Positions 1-8,117 of a DNA stretch of 64,000 nt are shown here, in pieces; positions within the stretch are counted from its first letter, which is position 1, and each line of letters starts with the position of its first letter. This DNA comes from Mycolicibacterium rhodesiae JS60 (GTDB lineage Bacteria > Actinomycetota > Actinomycetes > Mycobacteriales > Mycobacteriaceae). A program made the translations under genes and the position numbers. Where the stretch lies: assembly GCA_000230935.2 (NCBI GenBank), contig AGIQ01000005.1, forward strand, positions 186,001 to 250,000, in the 5' to 3' direction. The notes beneath the pieces were generated by a model. The model was given only the letters and a program-made list of their open reading frames with translations, was not told where the DNA came from and did not search any database.

Positions 1-447
1 CCAACCGATGTCGTGCAGAGTTTGCGTGAGCGCCGGGTCGCGCTCTGGGCGAAAGGTCGCGACGACGAGCAGCATCGTCGGCAGCAGCAGCAGCGTCCAT
101 GCCACGCCGCCGCCGAGCGCAGCCAATCGGGAGAGCGATGACGGGCTGCCGTCGGCCCGCTTGAGCTGGGCGCTGACGGCGATCACCAATGTCCCCCACC
201 CGGCCCAGCCGACGAATGAGATCAGCAGGCCCAACCGGATGGCCGTCGTGTTGTCGGCGTAGAACTCCGCGATCCTCTCCGGCGACCAGTCAGCCCGTGG
301 CGGCGGCATGTATCCCGCGATCACGAAGAAGCCCGCTGCGACCAGAAGCATGCCGGCGAGCGTGATTCCCGCAAACGCCATCTGGACCTTCGCCTCGAAC
401 ACCGTGTCGGAATCAGTGGACGTCGCCGCTCGCGTTGCCGGTTCCAT
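1..447 (-). CDS. Multi-pass membrane protein, 3' part missing at window edge
   Basis: The reverse strand is open from an ATG at 447 to the window edge (149 codons, no stop). The protein starts MEPATRAATSTDSDTVFEAK and then shows hydrophobic segments at roughly residues 22-45, 70-90 and 108-128. It resembles the 236-aa membrane protein at 40659-41369: both carry a leucine-rich helix followed by ATFR, a short charged loop and LHDxGW. I do not recognise a named family or function. It is divergently oriented to the TetR gene at 584, and a copy of the island's 19-bp element (502-520) lies between them, so it is probably in the same regulon. Identity of the missing C-terminal half is unknown. Confidence 0.75.
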   Translation of the reverse strand, partial: MEPATRAATSTDSDTVFEAKVQMAFAGITLAGMLLVAAGFFVIAGYMPPPRADWSPERIAEFYADNTTAIRLGLLISFVGWAGWGTLVIAVSAQLKRADGSPSSLSRLAALGGGVAWTLLLLPTMLLVVATFRPERDPALTQTLHDIGW

Positions 448-501
448 ACCGGACAGTATGACCCACGAGGTCCGAAAGACACACGGCAACGGCGATCATT
501 T

Positions 502-520
502 TTAATATGTTTTCAACTTG
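502..520 (+). promoter_or_regulatory. Island operator-like element, site A
   Basis: The sequence TTAATATGTTTTCAACTTG matches the recurring consensus YTARTMTGGTTTMAAMT. It lies between the divergent membrane protein (start 447) and tetR (start 584), where a repressor could control both and allow autoregulation. Confidence 0.6.
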
Positions 521-583
521 GCCTGCGGCGCGTTTCGTACCGTGAACGCGTCCTGCGCGGTACGCGCGGCATAGAATCGAACG

Positions 584-1240
584 ATGGCTAAGCGAGCGAC
601 GGGCAGCTCCGCGCGATCGACCACACCGGAGGCAGACGATGCCGAGACCGCGTCGAAGTCGGCGTTGACACGCGCCCGCATCCTGGACGCCGCCGCACAC
701 GTCCTCAGCGAACAGGGCTACGCCGGTCTTCGCCTGACCGACGTCGCCGCCGAAGCGGAGATACAGGCGCCGGCGATCTACTACTACTACGGGTCCCGCG
801 ACGAGTTGATCGAAGAGGTCATGTGGGCCGGTATCGCGGATATGCGCGAGCACATGTCAGGAGCCCTGGCCGAACTGCCCGACGGCACGCCGCCTCTGGA
901 GAGACTGCTTGTCGCGGTTGAGGCCCACCTTCGCCACGCACTGGAGATCTCGGACTACACGACGGCCTCGATCCGCAACGCCGGGCAGGTTCCACTGACG
1001 ATTCGCAAGCGTCAAATTCTGGAAGAGGAGCGTTACGGCGAGATCTGGCGGCGGCTGATCAATGAACTCGCTCGCGAGGGTGGTTTACGGCCGGAACTCG
1101 ATCTCTACATCGCCCAGATGCTGGTGCTCGGGGCGTTGAACTGGACGGTGGAGTGGTGGGACGCGCGGCGTGAGTCCGTGGAGGCGGTCGTCGCCAACGC
1201 GCAGACGATCATCCGTCACGGAATCTCGCCGGTGGGCTGA
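584..1240 (+). CDS. TetR/AcrR family transcriptional regulator, probable island regulator
   Basis: This 218-aa protein has an N-terminal TetR helix-turn-helix at about residues 30-78: ARILDAAAHVLSEQGY, then the recognition region QAPAIYYYYGSRDEL. The C-terminal ligand-binding domain is helical. It is closely related, roughly 60% by eye, to the second TetR at 6139-6783; the segment QAPAIYY is identical in both, so both may bind the same DNA. The island operator lies upstream (502-520) and again downstream of the gene (1291-1309). TetR proteins usually repress and are released by a ligand; in lipid catabolism clusters the ligand is often a CoA thioester, which is only an inference here. Confidence 0.88.
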   Translation: MAKRATGSSARSTTPEADDAETASKSALTRARILDAAAHVLSEQGYAGLRLTDVAAEAEIQAPAIYYYYGSRDELIEEVMWAGIADMREHMSGALAELPDGTPPLERLLVAVEAHLRHALEISDYTTASIRNAGQVPLTIRKRQILEEERYGEIWRRLINELAREGGLRPELDLYIAQMLVLGALNWTVEWWDARRESVEAVVANAQTIIRHGISPVG

Positions 1241-1290
1241 GGCGTCAATCCTCCGATCATGGTGACACAAGCGCACCATCGACATATTTT

Positions 1291-1309
1291 CTAATATGGT
1301 TTAAACTTC
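1291..1309 (+). promoter_or_regulatory. Island operator-like element, site B
   Basis: CTAATATGGTTTAAACTTC is one of the best matches to the consensus. It lies about 100 bp upstream of the acyltransferase start at 1413. Confidence 0.65.
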
Positions 1310-1412
1310 GAGTGTTGGCGACACACTAGGAACGGTTCGTGATTCATCTTCCGCAACAACTCGGTGCGGGGAACCGCGTGGGCCGGGTTGTCGCAACGCT
1401 CGGGATCCGAGC

Positions 1413-3737
1413 GTGACGCCGCCATCGGACAACGCGTTCATCGGTGGTTCCCCCGGAGGGGTGGCCGACAGCACGCTGGTACTCGCCGCAGTCACCTCGG
1501 ACGTCGAACTCCGTCTCGTCGCCGAATGGCTTTCGAGGCGCGCGAGCCCTAGCGACCTCGTCGAGGTGGTGCAGGTGCCGCGTGGCCTCCCACCAGTCAC
1601 TGTGCAGAATCGCCTCGCCGACCTTCTCGCGACCAATGCCCATACCGAGGTGGTTCCGGTACGCGTGCTGTGGATACCGGGCCACGTGGGCGTCGTGTCC
1701 AAAACACTCGCGTGGTTGTCCGGCCGAGACGCCCACCGCCCGCCACGGTTTCGGCAGCAATCGATCATCAGGCGGTTTCCCGGCCGCGCTCGAGTCGTAT
1801 CGGGCGACTCGGCTTTTGTCGCCGACCTCCGTCGCCAATGGCATTCCGAAGCCGGCAGCGGCGAGCACATCGACTTCGCCCGATTCGTGCTGCGGCGCGC
1901 AGTGCTGGCGATCGAGCGAGTCGAGTACCGAATACTCGGACCCGAGTACAAGTCGCCGCGCCTCGTGAAGCCGGAAATGTTGGCGTCGAGGCGATTCCGT
2001 TCGGGATTGGAACAGATTCCAGGCGCGACGTTGGAGCGCGCCGGAGCGATCCTCGATGAGATGGCTGCCGGATGGAGCCGCGCATCAGTGGACCTGGTCC
2101 CGGCGATGGGCCGGATGATCCTCCGTCGCGGCTTCGATTCGATCGACTACGACGCCGAGGAAGTCTGCGCATTGCGCGCGCGACTCGATCAGCATCCCTC
2201 GGTGATGCTGTTCTCGCATCGATCGAACCTCGATGCATTCGTCTTGACGATCGCCTTACGTGACAACGGTTTACCGCGGGCACACGTCTTCGGCGGTGTC
2301 AACATGGCCTTCGGGTTCATGGGTCCCTTGATGCGACGGTCCGGCGTCGTCTTCGTGAGGCGCAACATCGGCAGTGACCCGCTTTACAAGTACACGCTCA
2401 AGCAGTACGTCGCGTACCTCATCGAAAAGCGATTCAACCTCAGCTGGTCCATCGAAGGCACCAGATCTCGCACGGGCAAGATGTTGCCGCCCAAACTCGG
2501 GCTGATCAGTTACGTCACGAGCGCGTACGTCGATGGACGCAGCGAAGACGTACTCCTACAACCGGTTTCGATCAGCTTCGATCAGTTGCACGAGACCGTC
2601 GAATACGCGAACTACGCACGTGGTGCCGAGAAGCGACCGGAGGGCTTCCGGTGGTTCTTCAATTTCATCAAGGCGCAGCGCGAGCGCAGTTACGGCAAGA
2701 TCTACGTTCGGTTCCCCCCACCGGTGTCCGTTCGGCAGTATCTCGGTGCTCCGCAGGCGACCCCGATGGACGAGGACGGCCAGCGCCTGGTGATTCACAA
2801 GATGGCACTCGAAGTTGCCTGGCGAATACTGCACGCCAGTCCCGTCAACGCCACCGCGCTGCTGGCCGCCGTGCTGCTGAACACCCGCGGCGCGGCGCTC
2901 ACCCTCGAGCAACTGCGCGACACCCTCCAGGTTCCGCTGGAATACCTGGAGCGCAGACGGCTGCCGATGACCGCCAGTGCCGCGGAGTTGCGGACACCCA
3001 GGGGCGTTCGCACGGCGGCTGATTCACTGTGCCAAGGCCATCCGGTCACTCGCGTGGACGACGGAGTGGAGCCGGTCTGGCTCATCCGGCCCGAACATCA
3101 GCATCAAGCCGCGTTCTATCGCAACACGCTCCTTCACGCGTTTCTCGAGACATCCATCATCCAGCTCGCACTCGCGCACGCGGCACGATCCGACGGTGGC
3201 AAGCTCGAGGCGTTCTGGGACCAAGTCGCGCGGTTGCGCGACCTGTTGAAGTTCGATTTCTACTTCCCGGACTCCGCATCGTTCGCCGATCACATCACCG
3301 AGGAGATGACGTGGCTCCACGATTGGGAGCGGCGAGTCGCCGCCGGCGCGGATGTGGCACGAGAACTGTTGCGGGATAAGCATCCACTCATGGCGGCCGC
3401 GATGCTGAGGCCGTACTTCGAGGCGTACTCCGTCGTTGCCGACGTCCTCCATCACCTTGCTGACGAACCGCTCGACAACACGGACCTCATCCAGCGTGCG
3501 CTCGGCCTCGGCCATCAGTACGTCGCGCAGCGAGTCCGCAGCAATGAGTCGGTGTCGACACTACTGTTCGCCACCGCACGGCAGGTGGTCGCCGACCAGG
3601 GCCTGCTCACGACGCCGAGTGCTGACCTCCGCGAACGCCGCGCGGCCTTCCGATCCGAGTTGCGGGAAATTCTGCTGGATCTCGATACCGTCGAACGACT
3701 CGCCCACGAACAGTTCGTCGAAACCATGCGTTCGTAG
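1413..3737 (+). CDS. plsB: Glycerol-3-phosphate acyltransferase, PlsB type
   Basis: This 774-aa protein is the length expected for PlsB-type GPATs, which transfer an acyl group to the sn-1 position of glycerol-3-phosphate at the membrane, the first step to phospholipids and triacylglycerol. The acyltransferase block I motif HX4D is present as HRSNLD (His269, Asp274). Block II is around FGGVNMAF and RRSGVVFVRR, and block III is EGTRSRTGK (348-356). The start is taken as the GTG at 1413. The gene stands alone behind operator site B. A glycerolipid-synthesis enzyme inside a beta-oxidation regulon is unusual and may reflect storage of incoming acyl chains. The family call is firm; the physiological role is inferred. 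Confidence 0.9.
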   Translation: MTPPSDNAFIGGSPGGVADSTLVLAAVTSDVELRLVAEWLSRRASPSDLVEVVQVPRGLPPVTVQNRLADLLATNAHTEVVPVRVLWIPGHVGVVSKTLAWLSGRDAHRPPRFRQQSIIRRFPGRARVVSGDSAFVADLRRQWHSEAGSGEHIDFARFVLRRAVLAIERVEYRILGPEYKSPRLVKPEMLASRRFRSGLEQIPGATLERAGAILDEMAAGWSRASVDLVPAMGRMILRRGFDSIDYDAEEVCALRARLDQHPSVMLFSHRSNLDAFVLTIALRDNGLPRAHVFGGVNMAFGFMGPLMRRSGVVFVRRNIGSDPLYKYTLKQYVAYLIEKRFNLSWSIEGTRSRTGKMLPPKLGLISYVTSAYVDGRSEDVLLQPVSISFDQLHETVEYANYARGAEKRPEGFRWFFNFIKAQRERSYGKIYVRFPPPVSVRQYLGAPQATPMDEDGQRLVIHKMALEVAWRILHASPVNATALLAAVLLNTRGAALTLEQLRDTLQVPLEYLERRRLPMTASAAELRTPRGVRTAADSLCQGHPVTRVDDGVEPVWLIRPEHQHQAAFYRNTLLHAFLETSIIQLALAHAARSDGGKLEAFWDQVARLRDLLKFDFYFPDSASFADHITEEMTWLHDWERRVAAGADVARELLRDKHPLMAAAMLRPYFEAYSVVADVLHHLADEPLDNTDLIQRALGLGHQYVAQRVRSNESVSTLLFATARQVVADQGLLTTPSADLRERRAAFRSELREILLDLDTVERLAHEQFVETMRS

Positions 3738-3767
3738 ATTCCGCTGTTTCGGGGCCATGACGGTGCG

Positions 3768-3786
3768 CTAACATTGTTTAATCGCG
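3768..3786 (+). promoter_or_regulatory. Island operator-like element, site C
   Basis: CTAACATTGTTTAATCGCG lies 26 bp upstream of the GTG start of the acyl-CoA dehydrogenase at 3812. The left half matches well and the right end is weaker. Confidence 0.5.
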
Positions 3787-3811
3787 AATAGAAACTGACA
3801 CGAGGTAGCCA

Positions 3812-4966
3812 GTGAGTTTTCACCTGAACGACGAAGAAACGATGCTCGTCGCCACCGTGCGCGAATTCGTCGATCGAGAGGTCAAGCCCACCGTGCGGGA
3901 TGTCGAGCACGCCAACGAGTACCCCGACGCGTGGATCGAACAGATGAAGCACATCGGCATCTTCGGTTTGGCCGTACCGGACGAGTACGGCGGTACGCCC
4001 GTGAGCACGCCCTGCTACGTCGAGGTCACCCAGGAATTGGCCCGCGGTTGGATGAGCCTGGCCGGCGCGATGGGCGGGCACACCGTCGTCGCCAAGCTGA
4101 TCAGCCAGTTCGGCACCGACGAGCAGAAGCAGAAGTACCTACCCGCCATGGCGTCGGGTGACATGCGCGCGACCATGGCGCTGACCGAACCCGGCGGCGG
4201 CTCGGATCTACAGAACATGACGACGGTTGCCCGCCGAGAGGGCAACGAGCTGGTTATCAACGGATCGAAAACGTGGATCAGCAATGCGCGCCGATCTGGC
4301 CTGATCGCCTTGCTGTGCAAGACGGACCCCAATGCCGTGCCCAAGCACAAGGGCATTTCGGTGGTGCTGGTCGAGCACGGAGCCGGATTGACGGTATCCC
4401 GTGATCTGCCCAAGCTCGGCTACAAGGGCGTGGAATCGTGCGAGCTCTCGTTCGACGACTGTCGCGTTCCTGCCGAGGCGATACTCGGAGGCGAGCCCGG
4501 ACTCGGCTTCGCCCAGATGATGAAAGGGCTTGAGACGGGGCGCATTCAGGTCGCATCTCGCGCACTCGGCGTGGCCACCGCGGCGCTCGAAGATGCGCTG
4601 CGCTACGCACAGGAGCGTGAGAGCTTCGGGCAGCCGATCTGGAAGCACCAGTCGATCGGCAACTACCTGGCCGACATGGCGACCAAGTTGACCGCGGCGC
4701 GTCAATTGACCCGCTACGCGGCCGAACGCTACGACAGCGGCGAACGGGCCGACATGGAAGCCGGTATGGCGAAGCTGTTCGCTTCCGAAATCGCCATGGA
4801 GATCGCGCTCAACGCCGTACGCATCCACGGCGGCTATGGATACTCGACCGAGTACGACGTCGAGCGCTACTTCCGCGACGCTCCCCTGATGATCGTCGGC
4901 GAGGGCACCAACGAGATCCAGCGCAACGTCATCGCCGGCCAACTGGTGTCTCGCGGAGGTATCTAG
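3812..4966 (+). CDS. Acyl-CoA dehydrogenase
   Basis: This 384-aa flavoprotein family member catalyses alpha,beta-dehydrogenation of an acyl-CoA. Family features include the N-terminal helical domain, MALTEPGGGSD with GSKTWISNA (FAD-binding beta domain), and C-terminal RIHGGYGYSTEYDVERYFRD followed by GEGTNEIQRNVIA. The GTG start at 3812 is preceded by GAGGTAG. The next gene begins 4 bp after its stop, so the two are probably co-transcribed from site C. The exact chain-length or substrate preference cannot be read from sequence. Confidence 0.9.
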   Translation: MSFHLNDEETMLVATVREFVDREVKPTVRDVEHANEYPDAWIEQMKHIGIFGLAVPDEYGGTPVSTPCYVEVTQELARGWMSLAGAMGGHTVVAKLISQFGTDEQKQKYLPAMASGDMRATMALTEPGGGSDLQNMTTVARREGNELVINGSKTWISNARRSGLIALLCKTDPNAVPKHKGISVVLVEHGAGLTVSRDLPKLGYKGVESCELSFDDCRVPAEAILGGEPGLGFAQMMKGLETGRIQVASRALGVATAALEDALRYAQERESFGQPIWKHQSIGNYLADMATKLTAARQLTRYAAERYDSGERADMEAGMAKLFASEIAMEIALNAVRIHGGYGYSTEYDVERYFRDAPLMIVGEGTNEIQRNVIAGQLVSRGGI

Positions 4967-4970
4967 CTCG

Positions 4971-6074
4971 ATGCTGATCGGATTCGACGACTACCCCGTC
5001 CACCAGACCGCCCTGCCCCTCGCTCACGCCGGGTCCGGGAGTCCTCATCACTACGATCGCTTCTGGTTCAACGGTTTCCGCGACGACCTGATATTCGGCG
5101 TCGCATTCTGCGTGTATCCGAACCGCGAGCTCGTGGATGGAGCGTTCTCGGCCGTGGTCGACGGCCGACAACACTCGGTGTTCGCCAGTGGTCGCATCGG
5201 CCCCAACCCGGTGGACACCTCTGTCGGGCCGATCCGGATCGAGATCGTCGAGCCGATGCGGGTCAACCGCGTGATCGTGGACGCTGCCGAACACGGGATA
5301 GTCGCCGACCTCACCTACACCGCGACAACGGCTGCGGTCGAGGAGTCCCGCCAGACCGCCTACCGAGGCGCACGCTTGTACATGGATGCCACCAGGGCCA
5401 CCCAGTGGGGTACGTGGACCGGCGACCTGGAGGTCGCGGGGCAACGGATCGAACTCGGCACCGACGGCGTGCACGCCACCAAGGACAGATCGTGGGGATC
5501 GCGATCCACGCACGGATGGACAGACGGTGCGCCGTCCGGGCCCCCGGAAGTCTTGTTTTTGTGGGCGCCGATCCACTTCGACGACGAGTGCTTTCACTTC
5601 CTGGTGTTCGAAGATCCCGACGGCACCTCTTGGGCTCGAGACGCTTTCGTGGTCCCGAAGTGCGCAGCATCGGCGAGAACAGAGCCAGTCCCCTTCGCAC
5701 GCGTCGACCATTCGGTCAGTTGGATTCCGGGCACCCGACGGGCCCAGAAGGCCGTCCTCGTCACCCACACGATCGATGGCGCATCAGACGAGATGAGCCT
5801 CGAACCGCTTGCGACTTTTCAGATGAAGGGCCTGGGATACGGCCACCCGACGTGGGCGCACGGGAAGTGGCACGACGAACTCGCCGTTGCAAGCGAGTCT
5901 TACGACATCGCAGACCTCGACAAGATGGCTCCCGAAAACCTGCACGTGCAGCAACTCGTTCGAGCCTCGTGGCGCGGCCGGCACGGGCTCGGAGTACTAG
6001 AACAGGTCGTCATCGGCGCGTACCCGCACTACGGTTTCGCCGACTACCTTGGCGGGGCAGCCGCGAAACCCTAG
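4971..6074 (+). CDS. AttH/CrtC-like beta-barrel protein (DUF7064/DUF7065 type)
   Basis: This 367-aa protein has no signal peptide. It is rich in beta strands and carries the motif KDRSWGSRS, which matches the DHSWGPRS motif in the 323-aa protein at 26998-27969; the two are distant paralogues. I place both with the AttH/hydroxyneurosporene-synthase-like calycin proteins, some of which (CrtC) hydrate isoprenoid double bonds. That family link rests on motif and overall composition and is not certain. The gene starts 4 bp after the acyl-CoA dehydrogenase and very likely shares its promoter. Its role in the pathway is unknown. Confidence 0.7.
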   Translation: MLIGFDDYPVHQTALPLAHAGSGSPHHYDRFWFNGFRDDLIFGVAFCVYPNRELVDGAFSAVVDGRQHSVFASGRIGPNPVDTSVGPIRIEIVEPMRVNRVIVDAAEHGIVADLTYTATTAAVEESRQTAYRGARLYMDATRATQWGTWTGDLEVAGQRIELGTDGVHATKDRSWGSRSTHGWTDGAPSGPPEVLFLWAPIHFDDECFHFLVFEDPDGTSWARDAFVVPKCAASARTEPVPFARVDHSVSWIPGTRRAQKAVLVTHTIDGASDEMSLEPLATFQMKGLGYGHPTWAHGKWHDELAVASESYDIADLDKMAPENLHVQQLVRASWRGRHGLGVLEQVVIGAYPHYGFADYLGGAAAKP

Positions 6075-6132
6075 CGATACCCTAGGCGCACTACCAGATC
6101 ACCATCCTGAACGCGCCCGCCGCCCATATTAT

Positions 6133-6151
6133 CTAACTGTGGATAGAAATT
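6133..6151 (+). promoter_or_regulatory. Island operator-like element, site D, overlapping the tetR start
   Basis: CTAACTGTGGATAGAAATT is a weaker match to the consensus. It contains the presumed GTG start codon of the second tetR (6139), which would suit autorepression or a leaderless transcript. Confidence 0.4.
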
Positions 6152-6783
6152 TGTCCTGGCCGGATCCAAGGCGGCCGGACACCGGCTCGAAGGCGGCGCG
6201 CACACGCGTCCGCATCCTGGACGCCGCGGCGCATGTGCTGAGCATCAAGGGTTACGCCGGTACCCGCCTCTGCGACGTCGCATCGAGCGCGGAGGTTCAA
6301 GCGCCGGCCATTTACTACCATTTCTCCTCGCGCGACGATCTGATCGAGGAGGTCATGTACGCGGGCATCGCGGACATGCGGGTGCACCTCAGGGAATCCC
6401 TCGACGCATTGGCTCCCGGGACCCCCATGCTCGAGCGCATCCTGGTCGCCGTCGAGGCCCACTTGCGGCATGAACTCGAACTTTCGGACTACACGACGGC
6501 GTCGATACGGAACTCGGGGCAGATCCCCGACCGACTACGGACGCGCCAACGCGACGAGAAACGGGCCTATGGCGCGCTGTGGAGCGGACTGTTCGACGGG
6601 GCATATGCCGACGGCGAACTGCGACCCGAACTCGACGCGAGACTGGCTCAGTTGCTTGTCGTGGGCGCATTGAACTGGGCCGCAGAGTGGTTCGATCCGC
6701 GACGCAGTTCGGTGGACGCCGTCGTCGCCAACGCACTCAGCCTCGTCCGCCACGGGCTGGCGGCGAGTCCCCCTCCCCCGTAG
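6139..6783 (+). CDS. TetR/AcrR family transcriptional regulator, paralogue of 584-1240
   Basis: With the GTG at 6139 the protein is 214 aa; in-frame codons upstream (to 6049) would extend it into the preceding gene and are unlikely. The helix-turn-helix region is VRILDAAAHVLSIKGY followed by QAPAIYYHFSSRDDL. The C-terminal domain shares long stretches with the 584 protein, such as VAVEAHLRH and SDYTTASIRN. The near-identical recognition helix suggests the two regulators recognise the same operator, while differences in the ligand domain may give different inducers. Operator site D overlaps its start. Confidence 0.85.
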   Translation: MDRNLSWPDPRRPDTGSKAARTRVRILDAAAHVLSIKGYAGTRLCDVASSAEVQAPAIYYHFSSRDDLIEEVMYAGIADMRVHLRESLDALAPGTPMLERILVAVEAHLRHELELSDYTTASIRNSGQIPDRLRTRQRDEKRAYGALWSGLFDGAYADGELRPELDARLAQLLVVGALNWAAEWFDPRRSSVDAVVANALSLVRHGLAASPPPP

Positions 6784-6823
6784 TGGCTTCTTTCCGTGCC
6801 CCGGATCCGCATTTGATCTATTT

Positions 6824-6842
6824 TGAGTCTCTGTTAAATTAT
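6824..6842 (+). promoter_or_regulatory. Island operator-like element, site E
   Basis: TGAGTCTCTGTTAAATTAT ends 4 bp before the thiolase ATG at 6847, where a bound repressor would block transcription directly. No clear Shine-Dalgarno lies between, so a leaderless message is possible. The right half matches site K (29111-29129) closely. Confidence 0.5.
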
Positions 6843-6846
6843 TGCC

Positions 6847-7998
6847 ATGCCTGAAGCTTTCATCGTTGACGCGACGCGGACCGCAGTTGGTAGGCGCAAG
6901 GGCGGGTTCGCCGGCGAACACCCGGCGGACATGGCCGCCCACGTGATCAAGACAGTGGTCAGCCGACAGGACATCGATCCGGCCGCCATCGATGACGTGA
7001 TCCTGGGCTGCCTGGACAACATCGGCGCACAAGCCGGCGATATCGCCCGAACGTCCGCACTCGCCGCGGGGCTTCCGGAATCGGTACCAGGTGTCACGAT
7101 CGATCGTCAGTGCGGATCCGCCCAGCAGGCAGTGCATTTCGCCGCGCAAGCCGTCATGAGCGGCACGTCGGACCTCATCGTTGCCGGTGGCGTCCAGAAG
7201 ATGACCCAGTACCCCATCCTGAGCGCCTTCGCCGCCGGTGAGCCCTACGGTGCCACCGATCCCTGGACCGGATGCCGCGGCTGGGAGTCGCGCTACGGGG
7301 ACCAGGAGATCTCCCAGTTCCGTGGCGCCGAGCTGATCGCCGAGCACTGGAACCTCTCCCGAGAGGACAACGAGCGCTTCGCATTGCAGAGCCACCATCG
7401 TGCGATCGCCGCCATCGACGCCGGCTACTTCGAACGCGAGATCGTTCCCTATGCGGGAGTGAGCGTCGATGAGGGACCGCGTCGGGACACGTCGCTGGAG
7501 AAAATGGCCGCCTTGCCGACCCTGACCGAGGGAGGACGGCTCACCGCGGCGGTGGCCAGTCAGGTCTCCGATGGCGCCGCTGCTTTACTGATCGCCTCCG
7601 ACGATGCGGTGAAGCGCTTCGGGCTCACTCCTCGCGCACGGATTCACCACATGTCGGTGCGCGGTAGCGATCCCGTCATGATGTTGACCGCACCGATTCC
7701 GGCCACCCAGCACGCGCTCAAACGCACCGGCATGTCGATCGACGACATCGACGCCGTGGAGATCAACGAGGCCTTCGCACCGGTGGTGCTCGCCTGGCTG
7801 GCGGAACTCGGCGCCGACCCGGCGCGCGTGAACCCCAACGGCGGGGCCATCGCCCTGGGACACCCCATCGGCTGCACGGGCGCTCGGCTGATGACCTCAC
7901 TGCTCCACGAACTCGAACGCACCGGCGCCCGATACGGCTTGCAAACGATGTGCGAGGGTGGTGGGCAAGCCAACGTGACGATCATCGAACGCCTCTAG
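6847..7998 (+). CDS. Thiolase (acetyl-CoA C-acyltransferase, FadA type)
   Basis: This 383-aa thiolase carries out the last, thiolytic step of beta-oxidation, releasing acetyl-CoA or propionyl-CoA. The nucleophilic cysteine lies in DRQCGSAQQA (Cys89). The second active-site region is NEAFAPV, and the C-terminal pair is GHPIGCTGAR (His339) and CEGGGQANV (Cys369). All catalytic residues are present. It stands alone behind site E and converges with the P450 gene at 8118. It is the only thiolase seen in the island, so it is the likely terminal enzyme of the pathway. Confidence 0.93.
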   Translation: MPEAFIVDATRTAVGRRKGGFAGEHPADMAAHVIKTVVSRQDIDPAAIDDVILGCLDNIGAQAGDIARTSALAAGLPESVPGVTIDRQCGSAQQAVHFAAQAVMSGTSDLIVAGGVQKMTQYPILSAFAAGEPYGATDPWTGCRGWESRYGDQEISQFRGAELIAEHWNLSREDNERFALQSHHRAIAAIDAGYFEREIVPYAGVSVDEGPRRDTSLEKMAALPTLTEGGRLTAAVASQVSDGAAALLIASDDAVKRFGLTPRARIHHMSVRGSDPVMMLTAPIPATQHALKRTGMSIDDIDAVEINEAFAPVVLAWLAELGADPARVNPNGGAIALGHPIGCTGARLMTSLLHELERTGARYGLQTMCEGGGQANVTIIERL

Positions 7999-8117
7999 CG
8001 CGGAGACATCCTGGGCGCACGCAACTGCTCAGTCCGCCAATGAAGTTCGGCGGTGGCGTTGCCGATGCCCGATCTTGCGCCGGTTACGTGGTAGCGCTTT
8101 CCGGTGATGGAGTCCTT

